Below the pieces are notes generated by a model that worked only from the letters and a program-made list of their open reading frames with translations, was not told the DNA's origin and did no database searches. A DNA stretch of 64,000 nt, from contig JAMWFC010000085.1 in NCBI GenBank assembly GCA_027475525.1, forward strand, positions 1-64,000, in the 5' to 3' direction. This document shows positions 12,901 through 22,720 of this stretch, one piece after another (positions within the stretch are counted from its first letter, which is position 1; every line of letters begins with the position of its first letter). Made by a program: the position numbers and the translations under genes. Origin of the DNA: Macrolepiota albuminosa. Its lineage: Eukaryota; Basidiomycota; Agaricomycetes; Agaricales; Agaricaceae.

Positions 12901-15639
12901 TTTTCTTGATAAAGTTGCAGCTTCTTGCATAGTTTCTGAATCTTCAGATTCAACAGAACTATCAAGATTATCATTATCATGGCTAATTGGAGGTGACCTA
13001 GCCTGCTTGCGCTTAAGTAAGGTTACAGGCTTAGTTATTGGAAGTAGTTGTGATTGTTCTTTTACAGATTGTACATGCTTTAGCTTTTCCTGCATTTGTT
13101 TATAGGTCGTTCTTTTTAAATTAAGATCTGTTGCAGAATGTAATTTCAACAAATAAGAATAATAGCCTCGATATAGCAAGATTTTTTCTTGGTCTGCTTT
13201 GTTCAGAATATCCAATTCTGGAAGTTGTAATGGAACATTTTCTCCATTTTCATTTTTTATTGTCATTTTTGAGAGTAATGTAGATGCAGTTTCGTCCATT
13301 GAAATGTTTAAAGATGAAAGAGCATTTAGAAAAGCATAGGTTACATCTAGAGTAATGTAGATGCAGTTTCGTCCATTGAAATGTTTAAAGATGAAAGAGC
13401 ATTTAAAAAAGCATAGGTTACATCTGTAGCCATTCTTGAACTACCTTCTTGTAATGAACCTAAAACATGTGGTGTTCCAGCAAAAGTTAAAGATGTGGGA
13501 TTGGAACGTGAAAGTGATCCTCGATTACCAAACAAATTAGCTTTCATCAAAGCTAGCCCGCAATCCCTACTAACAGCTGCAGCTGGAAAATAAACTGGAA
13601 TACCAATGCGATTAACAGCTGCAACTTTTTGCCAATACTGATTGAACTTGTGCAATTCTGGATCATTAAACAGTGTTTCATGAATAGAGACTTGGCGGCC
13701 ACCATGAAGATCTCTAGCATTAAAAAAGAGAAAAACAATAGAACAAGCTGATTGTCTGATATAAAGACCATAGCGTCCTAAAACAAAACTGCCTTCATGA
13801 GCACCAGGTGGTATTTTGACCATGAGTATGAACATAGTAAGATGTGCCATGGCATCACGATCAGTATGCAGAGTACCCTGGATTTTTCCTATTTCTTTAA
13901 CAAGATCACCACCATTAAAACCTGATGAAACATTTAACTGCACTCCTATCCCTCCTTGTTTTAATCCTGCATATGAAAAGCAGTTATTATCTTGTAGATG
14001 AAATTGAGTAATGTCCCATTCAAATTTAGACATGGAAAGTGGTGCAAGAATGAAGTATATTTCACTGAGAAGACGTAAGAATTTTTGAATTCTGTCTTTG
14101 GCATAGTCATAAGCAATTTGTAAAGCTGGAACAAGAATTCCACTTCCATGCCCTTCTTCCAAGGTCGATGCAAGACTATAAGAGCCATCAAAGTGATACA
14201 TTTGACCTTCAGCCTGGTGTTTTGAGCGCATATTTCTGCGCAAAAATGACAAAGCAAAAATTGGTTCAAAACCATCATCAGAATTAAAAGTAGAAGGACG
14301 GCGTCCAAAAACAGACAATTGCAAATTCTTGCAAAGCTCAACGAGTTTGGGATACTTTTGAGGATACATATTTTTAACAGACTGGAGAGTATGAAGACAT
14401 GCGCATGTCTGCAATCCTTCAATATCACCTTGGATATTTAAAACATATGGGATTCCAGGTATCATGGTCACCATTCCTTTTGGCTGACCATCAATGTATA
14501 TTTTCTTTTCAATATTCCAAGTAGCATCAACATATTCAGGAAATATCAGCCTAGACTGATACTCAGTGTCTTTCATTTTTGCAGATGCATTGGCTATTAT
14601 ACTGGCAACAAAAATAGCCTGAGAGAAAAATCTCAAATCTTCTTCAAGACACCATTCAGGAGATTGTGGATAGGTAAAAAAATTAGATACAGGCTCATTA
14701 TTGAGCTCTGGAATAGCAAGAAGTCCAGGTAAAACTCCAAGGATTTTATATGGAGGTATATCACTTGGAGAATAATAAAAACGTGAATCTTGAGGATCAG
14801 GCATGATCGGTTTAATAGCATGAATCTGATGTCCATAAAACAAATCTATATAAAAATTGATTATATCAACAGAGAGTAAGAAATAAATGTTAAATACCCG
14901 ATGATTCTTCAGCTAAATTAACTTCTTCTATACAAGATCAAGGTTAGATAGTAGCAAGTAAAGAATAAATGTACCATACCAATTGTTTCTTCATCATAAA
15001 CAACTTTTTCTATAAACAATACAAATTAGATAGTAGCAAATATAAAGTAGATACAATATACCAAGTGTTCTCTTTGCAGAACTAACTCTTTCTATACAAG
15101 ATAAAAGTTGGATGATAACAAGTAAAGAATAAGTATAACGTACCCATTGTTTCCTTATCTTTTTCTATACAAGATCAAGGTTAGATTGTAGCAAGTAAAA
15201 AGTAGACATAACATACCAAATGTTCCCCCTTCAGAATGAATTCCTTCTATACAAAATCAAAGTTAGATAGTAGCAAAAAAGTAGATATAATGTACCAATA
15301 GACCCTTCAGAAAACCTGACTCCTTCTATACAAGATCAAGGTTAGATAATGGCAAGTAAGAAATATATATGATATACCAATAGACCCTTCGGAAAAGCTG
15401 GCTCCCTCTATATAAGATCAAGGTTAGATGGCGGCAAGTAAGCAGCATGGATAACATACTTGAAGATCCAGTATGTAAACGGGCTTGCTCTATATAAAAC
15501 TAACCTCAGATGATGACAAATAATATAGGAAATGAAAATACGGTTGGTTTGAGTGTCTAAAAGGCAAACTTGAACAAAAGACTTTGATGCATGAAATGTA
15601 GTACATACTTTGCATCGTTTGTTTCGAGGATTGTTGCAT
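9925..15639 (-). CDS. TET/JBP-like dioxygenase fused to chromo-like domain
   Basis: I read one multi-exon minus-strand gene of about 1,600 codons. ATG is at 15639, then ten short exons (15609-15639 to 14898-14927), then a long exon from 14845. That exon carries a candidate double-stranded beta-helix: HTD near 13864-13872 (HxD iron ligands), GSFVLGRYGLYI, then ARDLHGGR (distal His and Arg). This layout fits the TET/JBP 2OG-Fe(II) family, which expanded in basidiomycetes. After a basic/acidic linker, short exons at about 12480-12780 encode EYGSYEVECIVDHTLVQDVL then WLDVKFVGYTSRYNQHI, resembling a chromo domain. Two long helical blocks follow (12465-11242 and 11241-9925) and are unrecognised. 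Odd points: a 77-bp duplication at 13272-13425 breaks the frame, and one in-frame TGA lies at 11242-11244. The family call is by motif and is uncertain. Confidence 0.6.
13272..13425. repeat. 77-bp tandem duplication (frame-breaking)
   Basis: Copy 1 is 13272-13348 and copy 2 is 13349-13425, with one mismatch (13329 versus 13406). Seventy-seven is not a multiple of three, so the TET-like reading frame stops after MDETASTLL and restarts with the same residues. Removing one copy joins the two frames. Confidence 0.95.
14846..15608 (-). repeat. Tandem array of intron plus microexon units
   Basis: Ten introns at the 5' end of the gene above: nine are 52 nt and one is 49 nt. All begin gtatnt/gtacnt-like and all but the last two 5'-most share a core like 'cttgctaccatctaaccttg' and an end like 'atcttgtatag'. 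Between them lie exons of 15, 30, 30, 30, 30, 21, 30, 30 and 30 nt, all multiples of three and all interrupting codons after the first base. The 30-nt exons encode related decapeptides such as EGVRFSEGSI, EGASFSEGSI, EGIHSEGGTF, EKVVYDEETI. The repeat period is 82 bp (73 where the exon is 21 nt). Confidence 0.9.
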
Positions 15640-16130
15640 GTTACTTTTGCAGTGACAGTGAGAGGAAGAAGGAAGAGGACAAAGATTGACGATGCAATTT
15701 GATGTGTTTAGACTGCTTTGGATGAGACTAACCCTGAGCCCTGAACATATGCGTGGTCTTTGATCACTTGACTGACAATATCCGCATTGAGAAACAAAAA
15801 AAAACTATATTATTTGTTTAGAAAACAAAAGAAATCGCTTTCTCTCTTTTTGGTGAATAACTGAAACTAACTCCTTGATTTCCTTGCCCTCATTCCATCC
15901 GATCACACCTTCCGTCTCCACCTTCTCTCTACACCCCGACTGCTCCCTGCATCAGCCTCATTCTCAACCTCCTCTCTCTTAAGAATCCTCTCCCCTTTTA
16001 TCCGAACCTCCATATTCAATCCATCTCTCTGACCTGTCCTCCAGTGTAAAACCTGCCGTTGAAGACTGCGTTGACAACCTTCTGAGCTACAAAAGTCGGA
16101 CCACTCTGTGTAATCACCCCTACTTATCGC
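15640..16130. other. Intergenic region between TET-like gene and MFS remnant
   Basis: No ORF was recognised. A pyrimidine-rich stretch (15840-16020) resembles a fungal promoter or 5' leader for the plus-strand permease remnant. An A-run lies near 15790-15800. Confidence 0.3.
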
Positions 16131-16956
16131 ATGCTTCCCTTGCTTGGATTGATTTTCGCCGTTGCTGTAGTTGACAGAGTCAATACCGGTGTGGCTCGCA
16201 TCGCCGGAATGGAGAAAGATCTGGTGATTTTTTTACGGCCTGCAGACTCGACTTTGGCTTAATGAACCCACAGCAACTTGAACTCGGCAATCGTTACAGC
16301 ATTGTTGCGTGCATGTACTTCATTCCCTATATCCTTCTGTGAGTCACAGTGACCTCTCACTCTTTTTTATTGGCTCACAATTTCTTTTGCCAGCCAACTG
16401 CCAAGTAACATGATTCTACGGAAGCTGGGTGCTCGCACATGGATCAGCATATGTGTGGCCGGTTGGGGTGCAGCTCAATTGGGCATGGGCTTCGTTCCGA
16501 CATGGGGCTACCTCGTCCTTTGCCGCGTCATTCTCGGTGTCTTCGAGGTAGGCTTCGTCAAGTGGACGTAGACTAAGATGACAACTGACAATTGATTGGA
16601 GGCCGGCCTCTTACCTGCCATTGTGTTCCTTATTTCAACATGGTATGGTTCCTGTTTTTCTCTTTCTCGTGATCCAAACTCACGAAACATAGGTACAAGC
16701 GGCATGAGGTTCAAAAACGAATGGCTTCTTTCTATCTCTCCTCAATTTTCATCGGAGGCTTCAGCCCCATCTTTGGTAGGTGAACCGCATGCTCATGGTC
16801 TTCAAGTCTGAACCGAAGTCAGGTTATGCATTGACGTTGCTCGCTCCTCGCTGTGGGCTCAACGGCTGGCAATGGATATTCGTGCGTTCACGGCTTAACT
16901 GTGGAAGACCGGTGTTGACGTTATTCCAGATTATTGAAGGCGCTATCACTATTCTC
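16131..16956 (+). pseudogene. MFS permease (Dal5/allantoate-type), 5' half
   Basis: Anion-cation symporter family, first six membrane helices. Exons separated by clean short introns read MLPLLGLIFAVAVVDRVNTG, VARIAGMEKDL, then RYSIVACMYFIPYILLQLPS, NMILRKLGARTW, GYLVLCRVILGVFEAGLLPA, IVFLISTWYKRHEVQKRMAS, GGFSPIFGYALTLL and NGWQWIFIIEGAITIL. The usual N-terminal exon was not found. Coherent reading stops at about 16956, where the family would run into the central loop. That loop and later helices reappear at 18612. The 1.65 kb between contains an unrelated secreted-peptide gene, so the permease appears interrupted. Confidence 0.75.
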
Positions 16957-17947
16957 GACGAACCGCTTTACGGCGACTAAATTTCCTGACGTCACTTCAC
17001 ACCGGTTGCCTCAATGCGATTCTAACAAAACCTTGGACAAATCACGAGCTACTATCTTGGCAAAAGCACTGATCAGCTGGCATACCAGCAACGCAAGGGC
17101 CCTTAAGGTTTACTTGTGACTCTAGACTGGACCTACTTTACCAAGGCACACAAAAGAATTCAACGTCTAATACACTTTCTGATACACTTCCTGCTAATCG
17201 ATAATTCTCTTTTTGCCCGGTTATCAAGCTCGATTTAGACACGAACACATGTAACTCGGGCCTGCTGGATGCTCATATCCTCAGGGCCGAACGCTAGACG
17301 GCCAAACCGTTCAATGCTCTTTTCGGTTGACAATCTGGGGTTTGTATCTCTCTTTTACATGTCCAGAACTTAGCTGGCCGGAACCCTTCTTTGAGTATTG
17401 CTGCCGCGTTGTAGTAATGGCGATGTTACACATGCGCCGCCGGGAATTTCATCGGCGATTGCAACGCATCTACGTGTGGGGAATCCGTTACCGAACTACC
17501 GTATTCCTCCTTCAGTTTCTTTACAGACGTCCTCAACATGGCGCGTCCGGCAAAAGCCTGCCGTTGTGACATTCTGATATGACACTACAGAAGATCGATG
17601 TTAAGAATGGAAGGTAAAAATTACACCCATGCACCTTGTCTCCTACGAGACTCGTCCAATGACATGGTCTTGTAGAAAACTCAACCAATTATATTTTTTT
17701 CTTTGAGAATGATGCTTTATGAGTTTATGTTGGTTCGAGTCATGACGGATGTATCAAAGAGTAACAGATCACTCAGTTTGCTTCTGTCTCTATGGGGATA
17801 GGATATTGTAGGTGTTAACAAGTCCTTCGTGATAGGCACACGATCTTCCGGAGGAGCCGTATAGGTTATGTTCCTTTTTGCTATATAACATGATCGTTCG
17901 GCGAACCTAACATTATCTACTTCGAGCGCTAGCCCCTCTCACTTACG

Positions 17948-18679
17948 ATGCACACCATCACTATCATTTGTGTCTTTGCTTCGGTCCTGCTTGCCGTCAA
18001 TGCGGCCCCTATCGTGAGTGCTCTACCTCCTCTACCCTCTTCTATCTCCAACGATGATTTTCAGTATGTCGCGGAAAATGTATAATAATAGTTTTCATGT
18101 CACACTCTGTCTTTTTACTTAAAAAATCTCCCATCTTATAGGACCTCGCACAGGCCGGCAGGTCTACATGGAAACAGGTATGGATAGCTGTTGTCAACTT
18201 TCCTCATCCGCCCCTTTACATGTTCTTTTTCTTTCAGGACACGATCTTGGATTCTGCTCATACCTCTGAAAGCAAACATGTTGAAGCTGGGACCCCTGCA
18301 TGGAAGCAGGTATGTACTCCTATTATTCATCATGTCTCTGCCCTCATGTGTCCTCTTTTGTTTAGAGCTTGATTTTGGATTCTTCTTCTGCCTCTGAGGA
18401 CAAACGCGCTGAAAGTAACACGCCTTCATGGAAACGTGTCAGTAGCCTATTCTTTCGTATATCATACTCATATATATCTTTGCATAGAATGCTGTCCCCG
18501 CTGCCGAAGCTGGTGCACCTGGCTGGAAGCGTGCTGATGAAGGCGCGCCCGGCTGGAAACGCGCTGATGAGGGTGCGCCTGGCTGGAGGCGTGCTGATGA
18601 GGGTGCGCCCGGCTGGTGGCTTTATCTGCTACATTTTCTTTCCAGAGTTTCCAGACAACAACCGCTTCTTGACTCCTGA
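17948..18679 (+). CDS. Secreted repeat-peptide precursor with Kex2 sites
   Basis: Five exons (17948-18013, 18142-18177, 18238-18309, 18366-18437, 18488-18679), all introns in phase 0, give 145 residues. The N-terminus MHTITIICVFASVLLAVNAA is a typical signal peptide. Exons 3 and 4 are both 72 nt and encode related 24-residue units ending TPAWKQ and TPSWKR. Exon 5 encodes AEAGAPGWKR, ADEGAPGWKR, ADEGAPGWRR and ADEGAPGW in tandem. KR/RR pairs are classic Kex2 sites; cutting and trimming would release short peptides such as ADEGAPGW. This is the architecture of Kex2-processed repeat proteins, pheromone-like or RiPP precursors. The C-terminus after the fourth repeat (WLYLLHF...) is out-of-frame permease sequence, so the gene is probably truncated by the junction at about 18612. 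Confidence 0.7.
18505..18616 (+). repeat. 30-bp tandem repeat coding for A-D/E-E-G-A-P-G-W
   Basis: Four near-identical copies of a 30-bp unit ('gctgatgagggtgcgcctgg' followed by tgg and a two-codon basic pair). Differences are mostly synonymous, which suggests selection on the peptide. Confidence 0.85.
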
Positions 18680-19130
18680 GCAGACAAAGGTATGTCGTGT
18701 TTGATGCCTTCTGCTAGGATCAAGTCTGACAATTGATGTAGCTGGTGCTCCATCGCGTCGAGGAGGATAGAGGTGATGCTCTGCCAGATCAGATGACTTG
18801 GCAAAAGCTCCGCCTTCACCTCAGCGATTGGACCATGTGGGCATTCGGTAAATTTTCCTATCTCTGCCGCATTCGTTCCTTCTAATATGGGTTACTTCAG
18901 GTCTCATGTTGATGAGCGCAACAGTACCTACCTACGCCATCGGTGAGGCTTCCATCCTTGTGGTTTGCTATCGCCCTCTAACATATTACAGGGTTCTTTG
19001 TGCCCATCATTCTTTCTTCCATGGGTTAGTTAGGGTACGGCATGTGGGCCGCATTGGGCTGCCAGTTCCTTCTGCTCGTCTTGCTGGCCAGTTAGGGTTT
19101 GCTACATCTATCATACTGTGGCCTGCACGA
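18612..19130 (+). pseudogene. MFS permease, central loop and later part
   Basis: The plus strand reads GGFICYIFFPEFPDNNRFL then TPEQTK, intron (18690-18740), LVLHRVEEDRGDALPDQMTW then QKLRLHLSDWTMWAF, intron, LMLMSATVPTYAI, intron, then FFVPIILSSMG. These are the central loop and helices 7-8 of the same permease type as 16131-16956. A stop follows (tgggttag near 19025) and a second stop near 19094. Coherence ends at a T-run/A-run junction (19138-19157). The C-terminal helices are missing. Confidence 0.7.
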
Positions 19131-19223
19131 GGTGTATTTTTTTTTAAAAAAAAAACAACGGTAATTAATACAAATAGGAAGTAAGCAGCGGGGAGGGAGG
19201 GGCGGGTATCATGGAAGGGGCAC

Positions 19224-19314
19224 AACGAAACATAACGAGAATACAAATACACAACGAGAGGGAAATTCAAAATAGTCTTCCATAGTTTGGGTGGGGAAAT
19301 GGCCACGTTCACTC
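19224..19314. repeat. Dispersed repeat, copy 1 (about 91 bp)
   Basis: About 91 bp from 'cataacgagaatacaaatac' to 'gaaatggccacgttcactc' recur at 22741-22831 with very few differences. The flanks are unrelated (ALG11 fragment here, a hypothetical minus-strand ORF there). Confidence 0.9.
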
Positions 19315-19740
19315 CCGACGCTCACAACATCCGGTTCGGTGCGCTGTAAAGCAGCAATCGCAGTCCAGAGAACGCGCTCCCCTCGACCGCCGGCATCACT
19401 TGCGTAGACTATGTAGAATCAGGACGTAGATCTCGTAGACAAGCACCGTTCCATACCAGTAGGGGTGGAAAAAGCTGAGAAAACGAGTGTTTCTGTTCGC
19501 GTGAGAAGTTCCCCATGCTGTCAAAATCGTTGTGTGCGGAGCCGCGTGATGACGTGGCAGCGTGGGAGGGTCGTTCTGATTGTTCGATGTTGGGCTGAGG
19601 CAGCAGAATGTCATTGAAAAACGTGTGGAGCGAATATGGGGGGCAGGTACCTGTTATAAGGCATCGTAACAGCTGCAAAGGTTTGATCAATGTAAAGAAG
19701 GCTTAAAAATGATCATTACTCACCAGGCAAGTCATCTACG
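19305..19740 (-). pseudogene. ALG11: ALG11 mannosyltransferase fragment
   Basis: ALG11 adds the fourth and fifth mannoses to the dolichol-linked N-glycan precursor at the ER. The minus strand reads AWGTSHANRNTRFLSFFHPY. After a GT-AG intron of about 60 nt (19379-19438) it continues DAGGRGERVLWTAIAALQRT then EPDVV. This is the FFHPY(C)NAGGGGERVLW motif of the family with Gly to Arg and an Asn lost. Sequence stops matching where the 91-bp dispersed repeat begins (19314). Only the N-terminal nucleotide-sugar region remains. Confidence 0.7.
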
Positions 19741-20139
19741 CATTTTGTCCTGCCCTCACCCTTTACTTCACAGGTACCTCTACGTCGTTCTCCATTAATC
19801 CCGGATTGTCGAAAAATCCGTCGCCATCTCTTCTGGCTCGCCTATTGCCGCAAGCTCCGAGAGTAACATATCCAGGAGCTGTTTTGCCAGCATCGCCCGG
19901 CCCGAAGCTAAAAGCAGAGTCAGTGGTATATCTCAACGTCAGCTAGTTAGACATACCAAGGAAGTAGCGCAGTATGACATTAGATGTGGAATATGTAGTT
20001 TTGTTGTATGTCATCCACTCAATTGAACGAAGCAGGAGGAGTTCGGATGGCGTTAGGGGTAGCTGGAGCGTTGTGACTGAGGGAAGCGAGCCGTGCAACG
20101 GCGGCAGATCCTACAACACAAACATCGAGTCTCAGCATA

Positions 20140-20880
20140 CGACACGCCACATGAGACCCATGCGCACCTCGAACGCTTTCTCAATTGTTCGCTCAGCAGT
20201 CGCGACGGCGACACGATCGATATCCAGGCCATGTTCCCTCATGCGAGTCAGGGCAAGACAACGCTCCGAGGTGTCGGCCGAAAGTTGGAGGGGTGGAGGA
20301 ACATGGCATAACGCTCGACCGCATTGTCTCCTAGGGCCCCAGCATACAACGTAATGAGATCGCGCTGGCCTGCCGCCTGTGAATATATGAGTCTGACTAT
20401 TCATCAACGATCTGAAACGGACTAGCAGGCGCACCTCCAGAACCTGGAGATAACATTCGAGAATGCTCTGCGTCGGACCGGGATATCAATCATCTGGATA
20501 AATGCGCGAAAAAGCGACACAACGGTGCGTGTCTGCATCATTCCCAGATGAGTAAACCGACCACAAGTAAGAGGCACGCTTACTTTCTCGACAATGACGG
20601 TAATATATGTGCCCACAAACGGTCCTCCCACGTCCTGTACACTCCCTTGAGCACGGATGCTGTCTGATATGATGGGGAGAGGGCAGCATAGAGTATGCGT
20701 TCGTTCGTACTCTAGGAGGTTGTTCTGGGGTCGAGGTTAGAGACCAAAGTGCGAAAACAAAATAAGAATGACGTTGAGTAGACCTGTTATGCTCGTCGCC
20801 TTCCACAGCTTTGTATGTCTGTTCCCCGGCCATGCGTCCATATCTTTCTCATCTTCATCAAACCTTTCCGTTGCTAAGTA
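20140..20880 (-). pseudogene. Nup84/Nup107-like nucleoporin fragment
   Basis: In several frames the minus strand reads FIQMIDIPV, ECYLQVLE-like sequence, LITLYAGALGDNAVERYAMF, LQLSADTSERCLALTRMREH then GLDIDRVAVATAERTIEKAF. This order resembles the helical scaffold of the Nup84/Nup107 nucleoporin of the Y-complex. Upstream (20780-20880) is TERFDEDEKDMDAW and RHTKLWKAT. Frames shift several times (near 20300, 20430, 20520), so the copy is decayed. The identification rests on segment order only. Confidence 0.55.
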
Positions 20881-21059
20881 ACGTCATCAGTACGTCGACT
20901 TCAAGACACACTAACACGCACAGATGACACGCCACTGGAACAACCTTGGGCCTGAAAGGACACATAACTCGCCGGCGAAATCATCGGTAAGTACTTTGCT
21001 ATCCACAAATCTGAACATTTGAAGGATTGTAAGTAAACTTGAAGTAAAGTAAAATCAAA

Positions 21060-21870
21060 AGCGTCACATACCTATGCACTACGGCGAACGAACGGCATTT
21101 CAGAAGATCAAGGTCCTTATTGCAGCGTGTCAGCTCGGCGTACTGTTTTGACCGACAGTTTAAATCAATAACACTGACCTGTGGTTCTTGTCAATCCCTT
21201 TAGGCGCAACTTTAAGCTTGTCCTCCCTTCCAAAGATGCTCTGACGTGAGCTGTCCTGCGAAGGGTGGGGCTCACCAAAATAGGCTACAAATTCCGGTGC
21301 CGAGATGACCTGACGAAGTCGGTCAGCCCCAGCCTGACGTTGCACGTTCACTCTGGTATGGTCTGTCCCAATATTGATATGGTGTAATGTATAAAAATAG
21401 AAGCTCGATACCGTATATTCATGAGTTCATTTTGTGCTGGACACCACGAACCCGCTGCTACAATGCCTTGTCCTCCGGGTTGTACTGTCATCAAGGCGCA
21501 CGATCAACATCAGCAGATTGTTAACATGAACTAAGCTCACCTGCGCTAGTAGAAAGAAAGAACCGAAGAATATCAGTGCTGGAAGAGATAGAGACGACGC
21601 TGGAAAATCAACACTAACACACGATCTGAGGACAAGGTCAGTACTTTTGTCACTATTGGAAGTGAAAAAGGGAGAGGAATCAATGAGAAAGCAGAAATTG
21701 ACCCACATTTATCCCAGATAACTTTCCTCCCGCTTCGTGAAAAGCTCGCCGAGAAGTGACCCTTGTACAGTGTCTTGTCGTTACTAAATGTGATCTGTGC
21801 ATACGTGAGTTTGGATTTAGCATTCGTCGTTGCTTGCGGCTGTGTCCGGCAACAATGCAAATCGGAAGGA
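21060..21870 (-). pseudogene. DUF2461-family protein fragment
   Basis: Family of unknown function found in bacteria and fungi. Minus-strand pieces in family order: TFSNDKTLYKGHFSASFSRS then GRK (about 21720-21800), PGGQGIVAAGSWCPAQNELM then NIR (21415-21490), and RLRQVISAPEFVAYFGEPHP then SIFGREDKLKVAPKGIDKNH (21180-21320). Frames differ between pieces and intron borders are only partly clear, so it is probably not functional. Confidence 0.65.
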
Positions 21871-22365
21871 CGCTAGGACATGGCTCACGCAGAGTTCGGA
21901 TCCCATAGATATGCTCGTCAGCTCTGCTCTCCTGCAAAACCACAACACTTGCCTGCCATCATGAACGGTCAAGAAAACAAAAAAAGACGGCAACAATTCA
22001 AAAATCGAGGGGACGCGTGTATATTCTGCTATCTGTATAGACTTGCGCTGGATGTACATGAGCGTCCGTGTTCACATCCTCTCAAGTCTATCCTAAACTC
22101 ACCAATACCCAGATCAAGTCCAAATACTTCCTCTTCCTCTACGCTCACCTTCATCCTGACCATGCGTCAACACCGACACGCTCAATCGGAAGTTCATCAG
22201 CGCATGCTACATGCGGAGAGGTGGAGAAGGGCGTTGACTTGGGTTTGGGTGCAGTGGGAGTGGGAATCGGAGGGTGGTGTTGCCGATTTGGGAAGGGAGC
22301 TTGAACTCTCGAGGCAAGGCGATTTCTTGCGCAGGGGTATTTGCTCGACGTTAAAGCACGTGACG

Positions 22366-22519
22366 TACCGGTGCACCGACAATTTGATATCTATTTAGAT
22401 ACGATTAGATCTTGCAAACTCGATTTAAAATATTATTTTTATTACCGGTGCACCGACAATTTGATATCTATTTAGATACGATTAGATCTTGCAAACTCGA
22501 TTTAAAATATTATTTTTAT
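22366..22519. repeat. 77-bp tandem duplication
   Basis: Copy 1 is 22366-22442 and copy 2 is 22443-22519, identical. It is AT-rich and non-coding. The length equals four other duplications in this window. Confidence 0.95.
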
Positions 22520-22605
22520 TTATTTTAAAAACTAGTTAGCATGGGAAAGTGATCATTGTCCCACGCTAACCAATTTTAAAATAAATAAATAAATATTTAT
22601 ATTAC
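22495..22605. repeat. AT-rich imperfect palindrome
   Basis: An arm reading 'tatttattttaaaa', then 'gttagcatggga', is mirrored by 'tcccacgctaac', then 'aattttaaaataaataaata', around a GTGATCA core. The sequence matches the outer part of the long-hairpin family described below, so this is probably a variant member. Confidence 0.7.
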
Positions 22606-22608
22606 ATG

Positions 22609-22692
22609 TGCCAGCAGTTGTGGCTGTGCTTGATCACTTTCGATGAGGGCTCCATCAAAGCCCTCATCGAAAGTGATCATTGTCTCACGCTA
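22609..22692. repeat. Long-hairpin repeat, copy A
   Basis: The 21-bp perfect stem at 22631-22651 and 22659-22679 (tgatcactttcgatgagggct and its complement) has a 7-nt loop. It is preceded by 'gtggctgtgct' and followed by a CACGCTAA-type end and AT-rich DNA. Confidence 0.9.
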
Positions 22693-22720
22693 ACTAATTT
22701 TAAAATAAATAGATAAATAT

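Noticed and set aside
13272..13425. Frameshift as a sign of pseudogenisation of the TET-like gene
   Set aside because: The shift is produced only by the 77-bp duplication, which recurs with the same length at four other sites and looks like an assembly join.
18369..18704. Plus-strand 111-codon ORF over the peptide repeats
   Set aside because: It reads through an intron and uses the wrong frame for the repeats; the five-exon model explains the sequence better.
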